A stretch of 64,000 bases of DNA from Roseibium algicola. Lineage in GTDB: Bacteria > Pseudomonadota > Alphaproteobacteria > Rhizobiales > Stappiaceae. Position 1 is the first letter of the stretch, and every line of letters starts with the position of its first letter. The notes below the pieces were generated by a model. It had not been told where the DNA came from, made no database searches, and saw only the letters and a program-made list of their open reading frames with translations. Location of the stretch: assembly GCF_001999245.1 (NCBI RefSeq), contig NZ_CP019630.1, positions 5,423,001-5,487,000 on the forward strand, written 5' to 3'. This document shows, in pieces, positions 27,625 to 36,600 of this stretch. The position numbers and the translations under genes are program-made.

Positions 27625-27653
27625 AAAAAAGCCGGGCGGTGCCCGGCTTTTTT
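27625..27653. terminator. Bidirectional terminator between the AsmA-like gene and tyrS
   Basis: AAAAAAA-GCCGGGC-GGT-GCCCGGC-TTTTTT: perfect 7-bp GC stem flanked by A- and T-runs, serving both converging genes. Confidence 0.94.
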
Positions 27654-27675
27654 GTCAGTTCTGGAGTGCCTCTGC

Positions 27676-28929
27676 TCAGACCGGCTTCAGGAGCACGTGC
27701 TTTTTCTTGCCGAGCGACAGTTTGACGATGCCGTCGCCGGTCAGATCAGCAAGCGTGATCTGGCGCTTGTCGTCCTGCTCGCCCTTGTCGTTGATCTTGA
27801 CCGCGCCACCCTTGATGTTGCGGCGGACGTCTCCATTCGAGGCGCACAGGCCCGCACTCACGAATGCGGATAGCACACCTATGCCGGCTTCCAGTTCGGC
27901 CTTGGCAATTTCTACCGTTGGCAGGCCTTCGGCGGATTGGCCTTCTTCAAATGCCTTGCGGGCGGTCTCGGCAGCAGCTTCAGCGTTTTCCCGACCATGG
28001 ATCAGGGCAGTCGCTTCCGTTGCCAGTATCTTCTTGGCCTCGTTGATCTCCGAGCCTTGCAGTGCCGCAAGACGGGCGATTTCGTCCATTGGAAGAACTG
28101 TGAAGAGCTTCATGAAACGCTCCACGTCGGCGTCTTCCGTGTTTCGCCAGTATTGCCAGTAGTCATAGGCGGAAAGCTGCTCTTCGTTGAGCCACACAGC
28201 GCCGGCGGCAGTCTTGCCCATCTTTGCACCCGACGACGTGGTCAGAAGCGGAGAGGTGAGGGCAAAGGCTTCGACTTCTGCCAGACGGCGAACGAGATCG
28301 GTGCCGGACAGGATGTTGCCCCACTGGTCGGATCCGCCCATCTGTAGTCGGCAACCGGTGCGACGGTAAATCTCCAGATAGTCGTAGCCCTGCAGGAGCA
28401 TGTAGTTGAATTCGAGAAAGGACAGATGCTGTTCGCGTTCCAGACGCAGGCGCACGCTGTCGCGCTGGATCATCTGGTTGACCGAGAAATGCCGGCCGAT
28501 GTCGCGAAGGAAGTCAACGTAATTGAGCTTCAGAAGCCAGTCCGCATTGTCCAGCATGATGGCGTCTGTCGGGCCGTCACCGAAGGTGAGAAGTTTCTCG
28601 AAGACCTTGCGGATGCCGGCCTTGTTATCCTCAATCAGCTCTTCGGTGAGCATTTTTCGGGATTCGTCCTTGCCGGACGGATCACCGACGCGCGTGGTGC
28701 CGCCGCCCATGAGGGCAATCGGACGGTGGCCGGTCTTCTGAAACCAGTGCAGCATCATGATCGGTACGAGAGACCCGGCATGAAGGCTCGGTGCGGTGCA
28801 ATCGAAACCAATGTAGGCCGTTACGGTTTCTTTCGCGCAAAGCTCGTCCAGGCCCTTCGGGTCCGAGATCTGATGAATGAAACCGCGTTCTGAAAGAACG
28901 TTTAGAAAGTCCGATTTGAACTCGCTCAT
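27676..28929 (-). CDS. tyrS: Tyrosyl-tRNA synthetase
   Basis: Charges tRNA-Tyr. 417 aa. Class I signatures: the HIGH-like element in [12 protein letters not shown] and the KMSKS-like loop as KMGKT, a common variant in bacterial Tyr[10 protein letters not shown] and [14 protein letters not shown] form the tyrosine pocket. The C-terminal S4 RNA-binding domain (about 350-417) ends [11 protein letters not shown]. Starts ATG 28929. Convergent with the AsmA-like gene across a shared terminator. Confidence 0.98.
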   Translation of the reverse strand: MSEFKSDFLNVLSERGFIHQISDPKGLDELCAKETVTAYIGFDCTAPSLHAGSLVPIMMLHWFQKTGHRPIALMGGGTTRVGDPSGKDESRKMLTEELIEDNKAGIRKVFEKLLTFGDGPTDAIMLDNADWLLKLNYVDFLRDIGRHFSVNQMIQRDSVRLRLEREQHLSFLEFNYMLLQGYDYLEIYRRTGCRLQMGGSDQWGNILSGTDLVRRLAEVEAFALTSPLLTTSSGAKMGKTAAGAVWLNEEQLSAYDYWQYWRNTEDADVERFMKLFTVLPMDEIARLAALQGSEINEAKKILATEATALIHGRENAEAAAETARKAFEEGQSAEGLPTVEIAKAELEAGIGVLSAFVSAGLCASNGDVRRNIKGGAVKINDKGEQDDKRQITLADLTGDGIVKLSLGKKKHVLLKPV

Positions 28930-29052
28930 AGTCGCCTGTCCGTCCGTCTTGTGTGCCTGCCGGCATTCCTGCGGTCGTGCTCTAGCGCGTGCCGCAGGAC
29001 TTGTAAATTGCGCCTGCCGGAAAATCAGGACGCTGCAGCGCTCTGCCGCTGG

Positions 29053-29271
29053 TTAGTTGCCGACCTGGCCGTTGGCGCGCACCTTCACACAGACGAATTT
29101 CAATTCGCCCCCCTCCCAGGCAAGGCGCATGCCTTCCGAGAGTGTCCGTGGAACGGCTTCGCTCAGTGCGGCCTGACATTCCGCTTCATCCTGAAAAGTG
29201 CCTTCATCGGCGACTGGCCAGACATTGGGACCGCTCAAAAGCTGAATGGATACGGCCATAATCACCCACAT
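29053..29271 (-). CDS. Small unrecognised protein, 72 aa
   Basis: Supported as a real gene by a strong ribosome-binding site: AGGAG six bases before ATG 29271. The sequence starts with a hydrophobic MWVIMAVSIQLLSG, which may be a weak export signal. It carries two cysteines (AECQAAL and FVCVKV) spaced as in small secreted disulfide-bearing proteins. No family I can name. It is upstream of tyrS on the same strand with a ~120-bp gap, so a separate transcript is possible. Confidence 0.55.
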   Translation of the reverse strand: MWVIMAVSIQLLSGPNVWPVADEGTFQDEAECQAALSEAVPRTLSEGMRLAWEGGELKFVCVKVRANGQVGN

Positions 29272-29454
29272 GGATAACTCCTACTTATTTGTGAGACCCC
29301 AGGTCCCGGACATTTTCCCAACACACTCCGGCACACACTCTGGCGAAAGTGACGCAGCGTGATCACAGTCACAGCCAACATAGCGGGCGGCGCCTACATT
29401 CAATTCATCAGCAGCGCAACGAAAGCCGCTGTTCAACAATTGAAAGGAGCCGTC

Positions 29455-29727
29455 ATGTTTCGCAAGTTTGCAATAGCCGCCGTCGCAGTCGCCACCATGG
29501 CAACCGCTGCTGTCACCATTACCCCGAACGAAGCTCATGCCAAGAACCGTCATGGTGGCGCGATTGCTGCAGGTGCCATCATCGGCCTTGCTGCCGGCGC
29601 TATCATCGCCTCCCAGGCTCAGCCGCGCTACTACCAGCCGGTCCGTTGCCAGAACCGGCCCGTGACCCGCTGGAGCCCTTACCATGGTCGGTATATCGTC
29701 GTCGGTTACCAGCGCGTCTGTTACTGA
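29455..29727 (+). CDS. Small exported glycine-zipper-like protein
   Basis: 90 aa, starting at ATG 29455 with AAGGAG upstream. Signal peptide residues 1-29 (MFRKFAIAAVAVATMA...AHA), then a Gly/Ala-rich zipper-like stretch (GGAIAAGAIIGLAAGAIIAS), then a Tyr/Arg-rich tail with two cysteines (CQNRP and QRVCY). Small proteins of this style are common in the rhizobial envelope; function unknown. The frame is open upstream to 29359 but without a better start. A terminator follows. Confidence 0.8.
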   Translation: MFRKFAIAAVAVATMATAAVTITPNEAHAKNRHGGAIAAGAIIGLAAGAIIASQAQPRYYQPVRCQNRPVTRWSPYHGRYIVVGYQRVCY

Positions 29728-29751
29728 TCTCATCCACAGCACAAGCGAATG

Positions 29752-29772
29752 GCCTCCTTCGGGAGGCTTTTT
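29752..29772 (+). terminator. Rho-independent terminator after the small exported protein
   Basis: Stem GCCTCC / GGAGGC with a TTCG tetraloop, then five T residues. Confidence 0.9.
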
Positions 29773-29837
29773 CGTCTTGAGATTTGGTTGAACCTCCTTT
29801 TCAACACGGGACAGTGAAATTATTCGTCCGGTGTTCC

Positions 29838-30884
29838 ATGTCTTCCTTTCCCTCGCTCTCTCGCACTCGCGTTCATGGCCTCATATGCGGCACTCTGGAA
29901 CCCGGCCCCCTGAATACCCTTGCGGACATCGATGGTATTGCGGTTGGGCACAGAACCATGTGCGAGGGCGACCTCAGAACCGGTTTCACGGCAATTGTGC
30001 CGCATCCGGGCAATCTCTTTCGCGAGAAACTTCCTGCCGCCGTCGAGGTGATCAACGGCTTCGGAAAGAGTGCTGGTTTGATACAGGTCGATGAACTCGG
30101 GACGCTGGAAACGCCGATCCTTCTGACCAACACCTTTGGCGTTGGAACCGGTGTGAACGCGCTCATCCGCCGGGCAATTGCCGAAAATCCAGAAATAGGC
30201 CGTTCCACAGGCACCATCAATCCCGTGGTGATGGAGTGCAATGACGGCTACCTGAGCGATATTCAGGCAATGGCCTTGAGCGAAGCCGATGCGGAAGCGG
30301 CTCTGAAGGCTGCAGGTTCGACGGTGGAGCAAGGCAGTGTCGGGGCAGGGACGGGCATGAGCGCGTTCGGCTTCAAAGGCGGTATCGGTTCGGCCTCGCG
30401 CGTCTTTGAACTTGGAGGCCGTCAGCACAGACTTGCCGCCCTGGTGCTTGCCAATTTCGGTCGCCCCGGAGACCTTGTCCTGCCGGATGGACGCAGACCG
30501 CATCCCAAGGAGGCGCGCCATAGCGAAGAACGCGGTTCGGTCATCGTTGTTCTGGCGACTGATGTGCCTCTTGAAAGCCGGCAACTGAAACGCATTGCCC
30601 GCAGAGCCGGGGCGGGTTTGGCGCGTCTGGGTGCCTACTACGGCAATGGAAGCGGCGATATCGCACTTGCCTTTTCAACTGCCTGCAAGATTGCCCATTT
30701 CGAGGAGAGCGATTTCATCGTTCGCGATATTCTCAAGGAAGACAAGATCGATGTCCTGTTTCAGGCAGCAGCTGAAACGACGCAGGAGGCTGTACTCAAT
30801 GCGATGATCGCGTCTCCCGCCATGCGTGGGCGGGGGCGTAGCAAACGGCCGTCACTCGCCGATTGGCTTGACGGGCGCGCCTAG
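29838..30884 (+). CDS. P1-family (S58, DmpA/BapA-like) N-terminal-nucleophile peptidase
   Basis: 348 aa from ATG 29838; an in-frame TTG at 29784 is a weaker alternative. The family comprises self-cleaving aminopeptidases and beta-peptidases. Seen: LNTLADIDGIAVGH, GTLETPILLTNTFGVGTG, TGTINPVVMECNDGYLSD, GSVGAGTGMSAFGFKGGIG followed by SASRV, and GDIALAFSTA. Autoproteolysis in this family occurs at the Gly-Ser bond in the GGIG-S context, freeing the catalytic serine, which is present here. No signal peptide. Substrate unknown. Confidence 0.9.
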   Translation: MSSFPSLSRTRVHGLICGTLEPGPLNTLADIDGIAVGHRTMCEGDLRTGFTAIVPHPGNLFREKLPAAVEVINGFGKSAGLIQVDELGTLETPILLTNTFGVGTGVNALIRRAIAENPEIGRSTGTINPVVMECNDGYLSDIQAMALSEADAEAALKAAGSTVEQGSVGAGTGMSAFGFKGGIGSASRVFELGGRQHRLAALVLANFGRPGDLVLPDGRRPHPKEARHSEERGSVIVVLATDVPLESRQLKRIARRAGAGLARLGAYYGNGSGDIALAFSTACKIAHFEESDFIVRDILKEDKIDVLFQAAAETTQEAVLNAMIASPAMRGRGRSKRPSLADWLDGRA

Positions 30885-31000
30885 GTCGCTCGCGATTTTC
30901 TCGTGGGGCTTGTCAGGCTGGCCAAGGCTGCTTGTGGAATTGTCGGTGGTAACCAACTCACTCTTGCGCTGAGACATGGAAAGCGGGGTGCTTGGAAAAC

Positions 31001-31028
31001 AAAAAGGCCGGGCAAATGCCCGGCCTTT
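31001..31028. terminator. Terminator of glnA, symmetric with the P1-peptidase side
   Basis: Perfect stem AAAGGCCGGGC / GCCCGGCCTTT with a 4-nt loop; read on the minus strand it ends in five T residues, 24 bp beyond the glnA stop. It also sits ~120 bp after the peptidase gene. Confidence 0.92.
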
Positions 31029-31051
31029 CCGCATGTTTGAACCCGAAGGGA

Positions 31052-32461
31052 TCAGACAGAGTAGTACATGTCGAATTCGACCGGGTGCGGGGTCATTTCG
31101 AAACGCTCGACTTCTTCCATCTTCAGTTCGATGTAAGCGTCGATCTGGTCGTCGTCGAACACGCCGCCGGCTTTCAGGAACTCACGGTCTGCATCGACTG
31201 CTTCCAGTGCTTCGCGCAGGGAGCCGCAAACGGTCGGGATTTCTGCAAGCTCTTCGGCCGGAAGGTCGTAGAGGTTCTTGTCCATCGCGTCGCCCGGGTG
31301 GATCTTGTTCTTGATCCCGTCGAGGCCGGCCATCAGCAGGGCGGAGAAGCAGAGGTACGGGTTCGCGGACGGATCCGGGAAGCGAACTTCAACGCGCTTT
31401 GCCTTCGGAGAAGCTGTGAACGGAATACGGCAGGAAGCCGAACGGTTACGCGAGGAATAGGCCAGCAGAACCGGTGCTTCGTAGCCCGGGACCAGACGCT
31501 TGTAGGAGTTGGTCGACGGGTTGGTGAAGGCGTTCAGGGCCTTGGCGTGCTTCAGAATACCGCCGATGAAGTACAGGCAGCTTTCCGAAAGGTCGGCATA
31601 CTGGTTGCCGGCAAAGGTCGGCTCGCCGTTGTTCCAGATGGACAGGTGGCAGTGCATGCCGGTGCCGTTGTCACCGAATACCGGCTTCGGCATGAAGGTG
31701 GACGTCTTGCCGTAGGCATGTGCGACCTGGTGGACGACATACTTGTACTTCTGCATGTTGTCGGCGCAACGGGTCAGGTGATCGAACTTCATGCCGAGTT
31801 CGTGCTGTGCAGCAGCCACTTCGTGGTGATGCTTTTCTGTCGGAACGCCCATTTCGGCCATGACGGACAGCATTTCGGAACGGATGTCCTGCGCGCTGTC
31901 GATCGGCGGAACCGGGAAGTAGCCGCCCTTCGTGCGCGGACGGTGGCCCAGGTTGCCCGTTTCGTACTCGGAACCCATGTTGGACGGCAGTTCGGAGCTG
32001 TCGAGCATGAAGCCGGTGTTGTACGGGTCTGCAGTGAAGCGGACGTCGTCGAACATGAAGAATTCAGCTTCCGGGCCGACGAAAATGGTGTCGCCGAAGC
32101 CGCCGGACTTCACGTAGGCTTCCGCTTTCTTCGCGGTCATGCGCGGATCGCGGTTGTAGCCTTCACCGGTGACCGGGTCGACGATGTCGCAGAAGATCGC
32201 CATGGTGGACTGTGCGAAGAACGGGTCGATGTGTGCAGATTCCGGATCCAGGATCAGCATCATGTCGGACTCGTTGATGGCCTTCCAGCCTGCGATTGAC
32301 GAACCGTCGAAAGCGACGCCTTCAGCGAACATGTCTTCGTCAACGAGTACTACGTCCATGGTGACGTGCTGCATTTTACCCTTAGGATCGGTAAAGCGCA
32401 GGTCGACGAATTTCACGTCTTTTTCCTGAATCTCCTTAAGGATTTCAGCGGCAGTGGTCAT
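31052..32461 (-). CDS. glnA: Glutamine synthetase type I
   Basis: ATP-dependent synthesis of glutamine from glutamate and ammonium; the dodecameric GSI. 469 aa from ATG 32461, chosen because AAGGGA lies eight bases upstream; the in-frame ATG at 32470 abuts that site too closely. Seen: FDGSSIAGW, the metal ligands in [10 protein letters not shown] and [11 protein letters not shown], the [19 protein letters not shown] loop, and the adenylylation tyrosine in KNLYDLP, so activity is likely controlled by GlnE. It is downstream of glnB with a ~127-bp gap, the standard glnBA order. Confidence 0.98.
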   Translation of the reverse strand: MTTAAEILKEIQEKDVKFVDLRFTDPKGKMQHVTMDVVLVDEDMFAEGVAFDGSSIAGWKAINESDMMLILDPESAHIDPFFAQSTMAIFCDIVDPVTGEGYNRDPRMTAKKAEAYVKSGGFGDTIFVGPEAEFFMFDDVRFTADPYNTGFMLDSSELPSNMGSEYETGNLGHRPRTKGGYFPVPPIDSAQDIRSEMLSVMAEMGVPTEKHHHEVAAAQHELGMKFDHLTRCADNMQKYKYVVHQVAHAYGKTSTFMPKPVFGDNGTGMHCHLSIWNNGEPTFAGNQYADLSESCLYFIGGILKHAKALNAFTNPSTNSYKRLVPGYEAPVLLAYSSRNRSASCRIPFTASPKAKRVEVRFPDPSANPYLCFSALLMAGLDGIKNKIHPGDAMDKNLYDLPAEELAEIPTVCGSLREALEAVDADREFLKAGGVFDDDQIDAYIELKMEEVERFEMTPHPVEFDMYYSV

Positions 32462-32588
32462 AATGTCCATCCCTTTAGTTTTTCATGTGAACGGTTGGGT
32501 ACTGTTCCGGCCCGGCAGAGTGTCTTAAATTTGGCTCCGTTGCGTGGGACCGGAATTCGGATTGCCGGCAAATGCCGGAATGGGTGGG

Positions 32589-33340
<752 letters not shown>

Positions 33341-33365
33341 GGAACCATCCCCTCCCTTACGCGTT
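33341..33365 (+). promoter_or_regulatory. EcfG-type (general stress response) promoter upstream of the DUF1328 gene
   Basis: GGAAC (33341-33345), 16 bp, CGTT (33362-33365). This matches the alphaproteobacterial EcfG consensus GGAAC-N16/17-CGTT exactly and sits 28 bp before the start codon of a small membrane peptide, a type of gene often found in general-stress regulons. Confidence 0.75.
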
Positions 33366-33393
33366 GCAGAAGAACTGGAATATGGAGACGGCT

Positions 33394-33555
33394 ATGCTTT
33401 TCTACGCTTTGGCTGTGGTGGCCATTGCTCTCGTCGCAGGTTTGTTCGGGTTTTTTGGAATGGCGGGCATGTCGGCTTCGATTGCACAAATCTTGATCGG
33501 GATGTTCCTTGCAGTTTTTGTGCTTTCCCTGATTGCGGGCATGCTACGAAGGTAG
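33394..33555 (+). CDS. DUF1328 (YtjA-family) small membrane protein
   Basis: 53 aa, starting at ATG 33394 with GGAG six bases upstream. The sequence MLFYALAVVAIALVAGLFGF...MAGMSASIAQILIGMFLAVFVLSLIAG is the DUF1328 family at its usual length: two hydrophobic helices joined by a short glycine-rich turn. An in-frame ATG at 33382 adds only META. Function unknown. The EcfG promoter just upstream marks it as probably stress-induced, and the downstream kinase-like gene (70 bp away, same strand) may share the transcript. Confidence 0.9.
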   Translation: MLFYALAVVAIALVAGLFGFFGMAGMSASIAQILIGMFLAVFVLSLIAGMLRR

Positions 33556-33624
33556 CAACGAATATCCTGGACCCACGAAACGCCATCGGGGTTCGCTTCT
33601 TTTGAGTTTAATGTGAGGTTATCC

Positions 33625-34671
33625 GTGCGCAGGCTCACATGGCATAACGCCAGCCAGTCTGATGAGCAGCTTCGAGAATATCTCATTCTCGCATTGCTTC
33701 GATCGCGTGCCTGCGTCACCTTGCAGGACGACGCACTTCAATACCTTTATATCGCGAACCTGCCTCACATATGGTCGGTGCCCGAGGGAGAGACCCCGAA
33801 GGACGAAACGGTCTTCGGTCATTCCGTGGGCAGGCAGCTCGACGACGCCAAGAAGACAGTGCTGGAGACGGGGCGTTCGGAAAAGCTCGAGGTGATGGCT
33901 GAAGGTGGCCACGTTTTCGAGATCCACATCGAAACGATTTCCGGTGTTGAAGGCATCACCCAGGTGCTGACAACCGTTGTCGATGTTACGGAAAGCCGCC
34001 GACGAGAGCAGGCGCTCAAGGATTTGCTGCTGGAAGTCAGTCACAGATCGAAGAATCTTTTGGCTGTCATCCAGAGCCTGGCAGGCCAGTCCGCTCGCTA
34101 CGCCGGGTCGCTCGAGCAGTTTCTCGCCGAGTTTCAGGGGCGGATCTTTTCCCTTTCAAATTCGCAGGATCTTGTGACGGAAGCTGACTGGTTCGGTGTT
34201 CGCCTGTTCGATCTCGCCCGGGCTCAACGCGCGCTGTTTGATTCAAAGCGGGTCATTCCCATCTCCATGACGGGCGAAAACCCTTTGCTGACCCCCAATG
34301 CTGCGCTTTACATCGGCCTGGGCTTGCATGAATTGATCGCCGCCACACTGGACGTCGGCTGGGCTTCGGCTGACGAGGGAATATTGCTCACCTGCAAAAC
34401 GGTGATGAGGCAGGGCCGGTTGTGCCTCGTTCTCAACTGGAATGCAGGCGAGAGGGGCAGGGTAGACACCAAAAAGGCGCTTGCCGCAGGTGAAGCAGAT
34501 GGTGACAGAACCGCATTTTCCGCCTTGCTGCTCGAAACCGTGCTGCCGCAATCCTTGAGCGGTTCTGCCGAATTGAGCATCTCCTCTGACGGAATAGATT
34601 ACAGCATGGTGTTTCCGAAGACTGAGTACAACGTTCGGCGGGAAGTGGGTGAAGACCTGCTTCGAGCTTAA
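33625..34671 (+). CDS. Degenerate HWE-family histidine kinase-like protein (PAS plus HWE, ATP-site signatures lost)
   Basis: 348 aa from GTG 33625, which has GAGG six bases upstream; GTG 33613 would add four residues. Residues about 15-125 resemble a PAS domain (ending VVDVTESRRREQ). The dimerisation/phospho-acceptor helix has the HWE-type H140 (EVSHRSKNLLAVIQSLAG). The ATP-binding half is abnormal: the N-box reads LHELIAATLDVG instead of HELATNAxKYG, so the Mg-binding Asn is Ala; the WxE motif reads WNA; and the GFG of the lid is TAF. It is therefore likely unable to autophosphorylate, perhaps acting as a phosphotransfer or regulatory partner. No membrane segment. Confidence 0.82.
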   Translation: MRRLTWHNASQSDEQLREYLILALLRSRACVTLQDDALQYLYIANLPHIWSVPEGETPKDETVFGHSVGRQLDDAKKTVLETGRSEKLEVMAEGGHVFEIHIETISGVEGITQVLTTVVDVTESRRREQALKDLLLEVSHRSKNLLAVIQSLAGQSARYAGSLEQFLAEFQGRIFSLSNSQDLVTEADWFGVRLFDLARAQRALFDSKRVIPISMTGENPLLTPNAALYIGLGLHELIAATLDVGWASADEGILLTCKTVMRQGRLCLVLNWNAGERGRVDTKKALAAGEADGDRTAFSALLLETVLPQSLSGSAELSISSDGIDYSMVFPKTEYNVRREVGEDLLRA

Positions 34672-34902
34672 ATTCTGCGTTCAAATTCTTCACTTCTCGC
34701 AGTAACTCATTCGGCTGGTCGGCGGTTGTAGGGCCTTCACGGAACGGTTGTTTTTAAATACTTCAATGAATATTGAAATTAACAAATGTTATGATGATAT
34801 TTTGAAATTTGTTGTTGGTTCTACAAGTGATTTTTGTTGCTTGCATCGTGAAAACTTCCTAATTCTGTTGTCCCCATACCTTCTTCCCGGATCAGGCCCG
34901 CG
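34672..34902. other. AT-rich spacer before the CHASE-HWE kinase gene
   Basis: 231 bp; the part from about 34750 to 34860 is strongly AT-rich. No gene or clear promoter. A GGAAC occurs at 34739 but no CGTT follows at 16-17 bp, so it is not an EcfG promoter. Confidence 0.45.
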
Positions 34903-36525
34903 GTGATGAAAAGACACATTCCCCTTCTGGTGTTCGTGATAAGTGCCGCTATCGGCCTGTCGCTGACCTACGTCATTCTGGACAGGGAGCGAGCGGTTGA
35001 GCGGCGGGAATTCGAAATACTCGCAGAAGAGGCTGTCGACCGGATCCGCGGGCGCACCGAGCAGAACTTTTCTCTCATTGCAGCCACGCATTCGTTTTTC
35101 GAAGCGGATGGCGGAGCCATGTCGAGGGCCAAATTCCAGAGCTTTGCCCTTGGCCTGTTCCTGAAGGGGCATTTGTCCGGCATGCAGGGTATAGGCTTTG
35201 CCAAGCTGATGCAGACCGGCAGGGAAGATGAAGCAAGCCTTGCATTGCAGCAGAATTACGAACTGGACCGTCAGGTCTGGCCCGAGACGGACCAGGCGCA
35301 TCGGACCCCCATCATACTTCTTGAACCGCTGGACCTGCGAAACAAGGCTGCACTCGGCTTCGACATGTTCAGTGACGAAACCCGCCGCAAGGCCATGCTG
35401 GCGTCCGCTGACACCTTCACAGTTAAGGTATCAGCCCCTGTCATGCTGGTTCAGGAAATCACGGAGGAAAAGCAGACGGGGTTCCTGGCGTATCTCCCGC
35501 TGGCAAGTGAAGAGGAAGCTTCCGGAGAAAAACTGAACGGCGAAGAAAGCATCCAGGGCTTTGTATATGCGCCTTTCCGTGCCGGGGACCTGCACAAGGC
35601 TGCCCTGACTTCTCCGACCCCGGTACCGGTTCTTGTCAACACGACCGACGTGACGGACGAGCAGCCGGAGCACCTTTACACCTCTGAAGACTATGAGGCG
35701 CGTGCCGCGGAAGCTGAAAATCTTGTGACACGGCAGATAGAAGTCGGCGGACGGGTTTGGGAAATCTCCGTTATCGAAGCCGCTTCAAAGGACAACGCCT
35801 TTCTTTATTGGCGTACCTTCATGCTCGGGTCGATATCTCTGCTTTTCTCCGCTGCGCTCGCGGTTTCGATTCGCTCCCGCCTGCGGGCGAGAGAGGCCAA
35901 TCAGCGCCTGAAGGAAATGTCTGAAAAGACGATCCAGGAAAAGGATCTGATGCTTCAGGAAATGAAGCACCGGATCAAGAATTCAATTGCCCGCATTCTC
36001 GCGATTGCTCGCCAGACCGCCGGGGCCTCCGAAAGCCTGGAGGAATTCAATGATTCGTTCAGCTCTCGCCTGCAGGCCATGGCGAATGCGCAGGATCTGT
36101 TGACCCGGTCCAGGTGGTCGAAGGCGGACTTGAAAGCATTGCTTCTGCAGGAACTGGAGCAGGTCTTTGGTGAGGGGGCAAAGGGCATCAAGCTTGCAGG
36201 CCCGGCCGTTCAACTGAACGAGACCGGCACCCATGCGCTTGGTCTGGTGTTTCACGAGCTTGCGACAAACGCGATGAAATATTCCGATGTCTTTGCTGAT
36301 GATGGACGCTTCGAGGTTATCTGGAAGGTCTTGCCGGCCAAAAAAGGCAAGCAACTTGAGCTCGACTGGCTTGAGGAGACCGGAAAAGTGATTGAAGCTC
36401 CGAAAAATTTTGGCTTCGGCAGCAGGCTCATGGAAGCGCTGGTGGCTGGTGAGATGAACGGCAAGATCGATCGGCAGTTCACCGAGAAGGGTGTCGCCAT
36501 CCGGATTTCCGTGCCTCTGGTCTGA
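34903..36525 (+). CDS. Membrane sensor histidine kinase, CHASE domain plus HWE kinase
   Basis: 540 aa. Membrane segment 1 about residues 7-26, an extracytoplasmic CHASE-type sensor about 45-275 (GIGFAKLM, LEPLDLRNKAALGFDMF, GFVYAPFRAGDL), membrane segment 2 about 305-322, then a short helical linker and an intact HWE kinase core. Phospho-acceptor H356 (LQEMKHRIKNSIARI), N-box with N456 (HELATNAMKYS), WxE at 489-491 (DWLEE) and lid GFGSRLM (504-510). The ligand is unknown; CHASE domains bind small molecules. No response regulator is adjacent. The intact ATP site contrasts with the degenerate protein encoded just upstream. Confidence 0.93.
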   Translation: MMKRHIPLLVFVISAAIGLSLTYVILDRERAVERREFEILAEEAVDRIRGRTEQNFSLIAATHSFFEADGGAMSRAKFQSFALGLFLKGHLSGMQGIGFAKLMQTGREDEASLALQQNYELDRQVWPETDQAHRTPIILLEPLDLRNKAALGFDMFSDETRRKAMLASADTFTVKVSAPVMLVQEITEEKQTGFLAYLPLASEEEASGEKLNGEESIQGFVYAPFRAGDLHKAALTSPTPVPVLVNTTDVTDEQPEHLYTSEDYEARAAEAENLVTRQIEVGGRVWEISVIEAASKDNAFLYWRTFMLGSISLLFSAALAVSIRSRLRAREANQRLKEMSEKTIQEKDLMLQEMKHRIKNSIARILAIARQTAGASESLEEFNDSFSSRLQAMANAQDLLTRSRWSKADLKALLLQELEQVFGEGAKGIKLAGPAVQLNETGTHALGLVFHELATNAMKYSDVFADDGRFEVIWKVLPAKKGKQLELDWLEETGKVIEAPKNFGFGSRLMEALVAGEMNGKIDRQFTEKGVAIRISVPLV

Positions 36526-36600
36526 GAATCGGCTGCTGGGCCATGATTTGCCCGAGAGCATTCTCAAGCGCCGTTTGAACATGGAAGGGACTGCCTAAAA

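Noticed and set aside
28195..28230. KMGKT in place of KMSKS in TyrRS as a possible defect
   Set aside because: This loop is variable in bacterial TyrRS (E. coli has KFGKT), so it does not indicate loss of function.
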